From contig JAEYTQ010000217.1 in assembly GCA_023433965.1 (NCBI GenBank), positions 1-6,402 on the forward strand: a stretch of DNA of 6,402 nucleotides, in the 5' to 3' direction. A model generated the notes under the pieces. The model did no database searches and had not been told where the DNA came from. It saw only the letters and a program-made list of their open reading frames with translations. Positions 5,945 through 6,402 of this stretch are shown piece after piece; positions within the stretch are counted from its first letter, which is position 1, and every line of letters starts with the position of its first letter. Source of the DNA: Pseudomonadota bacterium (GTDB lineage: Bacteria > Pseudomonadota > Alphaproteobacteria > Rhizobiales > Xanthobacteraceae). The position numbers and the translations under genes were made by a program.

Positions 5945-6402
5945 TCACTTGTCGAACACCTTGCCGCCCGTGAGCAGCGGGTTGAGGATCAGCGCCACCG
6001 GCGCCTGCGTGGTGACGGCCTGCTTGATCGAGCGGTCGGTGATGAACTCGAGCTCGTCGAGCCGGGTGATGGTGTGGTGCTCCAGCGCCAGCGAGTCCAG
6101 CACCGGGCGCATGGTGCGGCAGACCAGCGACTGGCCGTAGTTGAACTCGCCGAGCGTGCCGCGCTCGGACACGAACATGATCAGCGGGATCTGGTAAGGC
6201 ACCGCGAGCGAGGCCAGCACGTTGGCGAGCGTGGCAAAGCCCGAGGTCTGCATCAGGACGGCGCCGCGTCGTCCGCCCATCCAGGCGCCGGAAACGATGC
6301 CGACGGCCTCTTCTTCGCGGGCGGTTGCAAACGTCGTGAAGAAGGGATCGTCGTGCAGGTTCTTGATCAGCGGGGTGAGCACGCGATCGGGGACGTAGGG
6401 GA
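5945..6402 (-). CDS. Thiamine-diphosphate-dependent decarboxylase, alpha (PYR-domain) subunit, 5' end outside the window
   Basis: The reading frame is open to the right edge (a PYVPDRVLTPLIKNL segment is readable, so the GTG at 6382 is internal), and about 152 codons are visible. This is the PYR-type half of a split ThDP enzyme. TAREEEAVGIVSGAWMGG holds the conserved glutamate of the RE-x-EA motif that activates the ThDP pyrimidine ring. VLMQTSGFATLANVLASLAVPYQIPLIMFVSERG is the next conserved block. The C-terminus ends GGKVFDK and TGA at 5945-5947, overlapping or adjoining the beta gene. In sulfopyruvate decarboxylase the alpha and beta halves together form the active site, so the pair should be one heteromeric cytoplasmic enzyme. 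Upstream genes that would name the substrate are outside the window. Family secure, exact substrate open. Confidence 0.85.
   Translation of the reverse strand, partial: PYVPDRVLTPLIKNLHDDPFFTTFATAREEEAVGIVSGAWMGGRRGAVLMQTSGFATLANVLASLAVPYQIPLIMFVSERGTLGEFNYGQSLVCRTMRPVLDSLALEHHTITRLDELEFITDRSIKQAVTTQAPVALILNPLLTGGKVFDK

Overview
The window reads as a chromosomal segment of a high-GC alphaproteobacterium, most likely a Bradyrhizobium-type member of the Hyphomicrobiales (Rhizobiales). The reasons are the dense GC-rich codon use, a secreted DUF1236-type protein (a family concentrated in this order), a Bug/TctC-type tripartite transporter, and an EcfG-like promoter motif. The organism is inferred from style and family content; no database search was possible.

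Left part, plus strand (1-3362): the C-terminal end of an NDP-forming acyl-CoA synthetase/acetate-CoA ligase-like protein, then a 209-bp gap with a GC-rich hairpin and a possible promoter/operator. A complete tripartite tricarboxylate transporter (TTT) operon follows in the order tctC-tctB-tctA. Its genes are joined by 4-bp ATGA and GTGA stop/start overlaps. It encodes a periplasmic binding protein, a small four-helix membrane subunit and a large membrane subunit. Uptake of a carboxylate followed by CoA activation is a plausible but unproven link to the upstream gene.

Middle part (3363-5339): a plus-strand NYN-domain putative RNase with a C-terminal OST-HTH/LOTUS-like domain; a 229-bp gap containing an inverted repeat and a good candidate EcfG (general stress response) promoter; a small exported DUF1236-type protein; and, convergent to it, a minus-strand VanZ-like membrane protein. 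The two convergent genes share a strong hairpin that contains the VanZ stop codon.

Right part, minus strand (5340-6402): two adjacent, overlapping genes for the PYR-type (alpha) and PP-type (beta) subunits of a split thiamine-diphosphate enzyme of the sulfopyruvate/phosphonopyruvate decarboxylase type. The alpha gene runs off the right edge.

No mobile element, CRISPR array, tRNA or rRNA is visible. Most of the window is ordinary metabolic and transport sequence. The points most worth a second look are the EcfG-like promoter, the split ThDP enzyme of unknown substrate, the NYN-LOTUS protein and the shared convergent hairpin. I see no convincing evidence of a wholly new system.
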